This document shows positions 62,626 through 64,000 of a stretch of 64,000 nt of DNA, piece after piece; positions within the stretch are counted from its first letter, which is position 1; every line of letters begins with the position of its first letter. The stretch lies in the NCBI RefSeq assembly GCF_000426285.1, contig NZ_AUFB01000006.1:186001-250000 (forward strand), given 5' to 3'. The notes below the pieces were generated by a model, which was not told where the DNA came from, did not search any database, and was given only the letters and a program-made list of their open reading frames with translations. A program made the position numbers and the translations under genes. The stretch is from Rhizobium leucaenae USDA 9039 (GTDB lineage: Bacteria; Pseudomonadota; Alphaproteobacteria; Rhizobiales; Rhizobiaceae).

Positions 62626-63152
62626 GGCAGGCAAAACCGTTTGCACTTCTGCGCCGCTTCCTCGCCGATCGCCGCGGCGTGGCTGCGATCGAATTCGCGA
62701 TTCTCGCCCTGCCGCTGTTTATGTTCATATTCGCGATCATCGAAGTGTCGCTGATGTTTTTCATCGACTCTGCATTGGACGCTTCGGTGCAGAGGATCTC
62801 GCGAACGATCCGTACCGGCGAGGCCGCGTCCTCCAAGATCACATTGGCCGATTTCAAAAGCCAAATTTGTGACGATATGCTGTTGGCGTTCGAATGCTCC
62901 GGCAATCTGTTGGTGAAGGTCGACGTGCTTTCCGACATATCAACCGTCGCCAGCACCAATCCCATCGACAGCAGCGGCAAGCTCGCCGTCACCGAGACCT
63001 ATAATATCGGCAAGGGCAGCGACTACATTCTGGTGCAGGCGTTTCTGCCCTGGACTGCCGTCGTCAATTTTTTCACCTTGTCGAGCGCCGAGCTATCCGA
63101 TGGCCGCTACCTGCTCGGATCTTCCGTTCTGTTCCGCAACGAGCCTTTCTAA
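62622..63152 (+). CDS. TadE-family pilus assembly protein
   Basis: A 176-residue minor pseudopilin-type protein: short basic head, ADRRGVAAIEFAILALPLFM as processing region and helix, then a periplasmic domain. The Glu at position 5 of the helix is the usual TadE mark. It overlaps the vWA gene by four bases and is followed one base later by another TadE-like gene. Confidence 0.88.
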   Translation: MRQAKPFALLRRFLADRRGVAAIEFAILALPLFMFIFAIIEVSLMFFIDSALDASVQRISRTIRTGEAASSKITLADFKSQICDDMLLAFECSGNLLVKVDVLSDISTVASTNPIDSSGKLAVTETYNIGKGSDYILVQAFLPWTAVVNFFTLSSAELSDGRYLLGSSVLFRNEPF

Positions 63153-63153
63153 C

Positions 63154-63753
63154 ATGATCCCGAGACGGAGCCTGTCCTCTTGCCGGTTGGCCAAATTCTG
63201 TATCCCCAAATTCTGCATTCAATACCTGGTACGCGATCGGTCAGGGGCTTCGGGCGTGGAATTCGCTCTCGTATTGCCGCTCCTGGTGGTTCTGCTGTTT
63301 GGTGCCATTGATCTCGGCCATGCGCTCACGGTCAGCCGGAAAATGGATGAGATCGCCTCCACTACGGGCGACATGATTTCCCAGCAGGGCACCTGGACAA
63401 AGGCTGACGTCGCAAAGCTTCTTACCGGCGCCAGCTTCATCCTGCAGCCTTATGACACCACGGGGCTTACGATCACGGTCTCGGTAAACGATATCAGCAG
63501 CGCCGGCAGCGCAACGGTCAACTGGTCTGCCGCGCTCAATACAACAGCCCTTACTTCCGGCACGGCAAGCACAATCACCATACCGTCGCAGATACAGGAA
63601 ACGGGTGTCCAGGTCGTGCTAACGCGGGTGCAATATACATTGACAACCCCTGTCTCGGCGTTCTTTGCGTCCATCACCGGCACGAACGGCTATACCTTCG
63701 ATCGCCATTTCTTCAACCGCCCAAGGGTCGGCGACACCATCACCTACAAGTAG
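63154..63753 (+). CDS. TadE/TadF-like pilus assembly protein
   Basis: A 199-residue protein of the same type: basic N-terminus, DRSGASGVEFALVLPLLVVL, then a beta-rich domain. ATG 63154 follows the previous stop by one base; the longer frame overlaps that gene. The three make a small tadE-tadF-tadG-like operon without the pilin (flp), prepilin peptidase or ATPase genes, which must lie elsewhere. Confidence 0.86.
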   Translation: MIPRRSLSSCRLAKFCIPKFCIQYLVRDRSGASGVEFALVLPLLVVLLFGAIDLGHALTVSRKMDEIASTTGDMISQQGTWTKADVAKLLTGASFILQPYDTTGLTITVSVNDISSAGSATVNWSAALNTTALTSGTASTITIPSQIQETGVQVVLTRVQYTLTTPVSAFFASITGTNGYTFDRHFFNRPRVGDTITYK

Positions 63754-63799
63754 GCCGGAAGGTCGTCCGACGATAGCGGCAGACAGAACTGGATGAAGA

Positions 63800-63830
63800 G
63801 CGGTGGCACCCGGCATTTCGGTGCCACCGC
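63800..63830. terminator. Bidirectional terminator between tad and putA
   Basis: Perfect 11-bp inverted repeat GCGGTGGCACC (63800-63810) and GGTGCCACCGC (63820-63830) with a 9-base loop, between convergent genes. Confidence 0.75.
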
Positions 63831-63844
63831 CAAACGTAAGGGAC

Positions 63845-64000
63845 TTATCCGATCGTCATCAAGCTGGCATTGCCACCGGCAGCCGCCGTGTTGATCGAGG
63901 TTGAAACCTCCTCGACAAGCCAGTTCAGGCAATAGGCCTCGACATCATTCTCAAGCTCCGCCGTCATCGCCGACTGGACAAGGACAAGCGGTCCGTCAAG
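63845..64000 (-). CDS. putA: Bifunctional proline dehydrogenase / P5C dehydrogenase PutA, C-terminus
   Basis: The last 51 codons of a gene that runs off the window. GPLVLVQSAMTAELENDVEA, then YCLNWLVEE and INTAAAGGNASLMTIG match the end of rhizobial PutA, where the C-terminal tail closes the P5C dehydrogenase. PutA oxidises proline to glutamate at the membrane and can repress its own gene. The stop TAA is at 63845-63847. A strong hairpin terminator follows. Confidence 0.85.
   Translation of the reverse strand, partial: LDGPLVLVQSAMTAELENDVEAYCLNWLVEEVSTSINTAAAGGNASLMTIG

Overview
The window looks like chromosomal or megaplasmid DNA of an alphaproteobacterium, most probably Rhizobium or a close relative. 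This rests on the GlgE/TreS-Pep2/GlgB glucan block, the MctS-MctR-MctP monocarboxylate module known from Rhizobium leguminosarum, a PutA C-terminus of rhizobial type, DUF1127 and RopB/Omp25-like proteins, GC-rich codon use and many two-component systems. I saw no tRNA, rRNA, CRISPR array, insertion sequence or phage gene. Names come from reading translations and motifs by eye; no database search was run.

Left part (1-28.4 kb). A maltosyl-phosphate glucan operon (glgE 3' end, treS-pep2 fusion, glgB) is followed by a CHASE2 adenylate cyclase facing a FecR-domain protein with a His/Asp-rich tail, then a queCDE operon for 7-deazaguanine (queuosine precursor) synthesis. A worn stretch holds a csgF-like and an ialB-like fragment. 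Next come a histidine kinase with a frameshifted response regulator, dodecin, a dimethylargininase, a large multi-PAS HWE kinase between two receiver-only regulators, a decayed FecCD/FhuB permease fragment, a glycosyltransferase, an EF-hand protein, an outer-membrane beta-barrel protein and an intact OmpR/EnvZ-type pair.

Middle (28.4-42.2 kb). One long minus-strand catabolic region under a GntR/FCD regulator runs: DUF1185 protein, alpha/beta hydrolase, flavin reductase with an extra degenerate Nudix-like domain, luciferase-like monooxygenase, aldehyde dehydrogenase, NIPSNAP protein, a PotDBCA-type ABC importer, a succinate-semialdehyde-type dehydrogenase and an acetolactate synthase-like enzyme. 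It reads as uptake plus oxidative ring or chain opening of a small, probably nitrogenous, compound. Three TGG(T/C)(A/G)T(A/G)CCA-like palindromes flank the regulator and the operon start. A CHASE4-GGDEF-EAL protein follows.

Right part (44.6-56.1 kb). A divergent sugar/polyol locus has a SorC regulator, an FGGY kinase and a two-subunit transketolase on the minus strand, and a ribose-type ABC importer, two SDR dehydrogenases and a triosephosphate isomerase paralogue on the plus strand. The set resembles the D-apulose-4-phosphate transketolase pathway or a tetritol pathway, but starts with dehydrogenases instead of a recognisable isomerase. An FMN riboswitch with ribB follows.

Right end (56.2-64 kb). 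A DUF1127 protein, the MctS/MctR two-component system with a NarL-type 7-2-7 palindrome ahead of the DUF3311-MctP transporter pair, three Tad-type pilus proteins (one with a von Willebrand A domain) and the C-terminus of PutA, which runs off the window.
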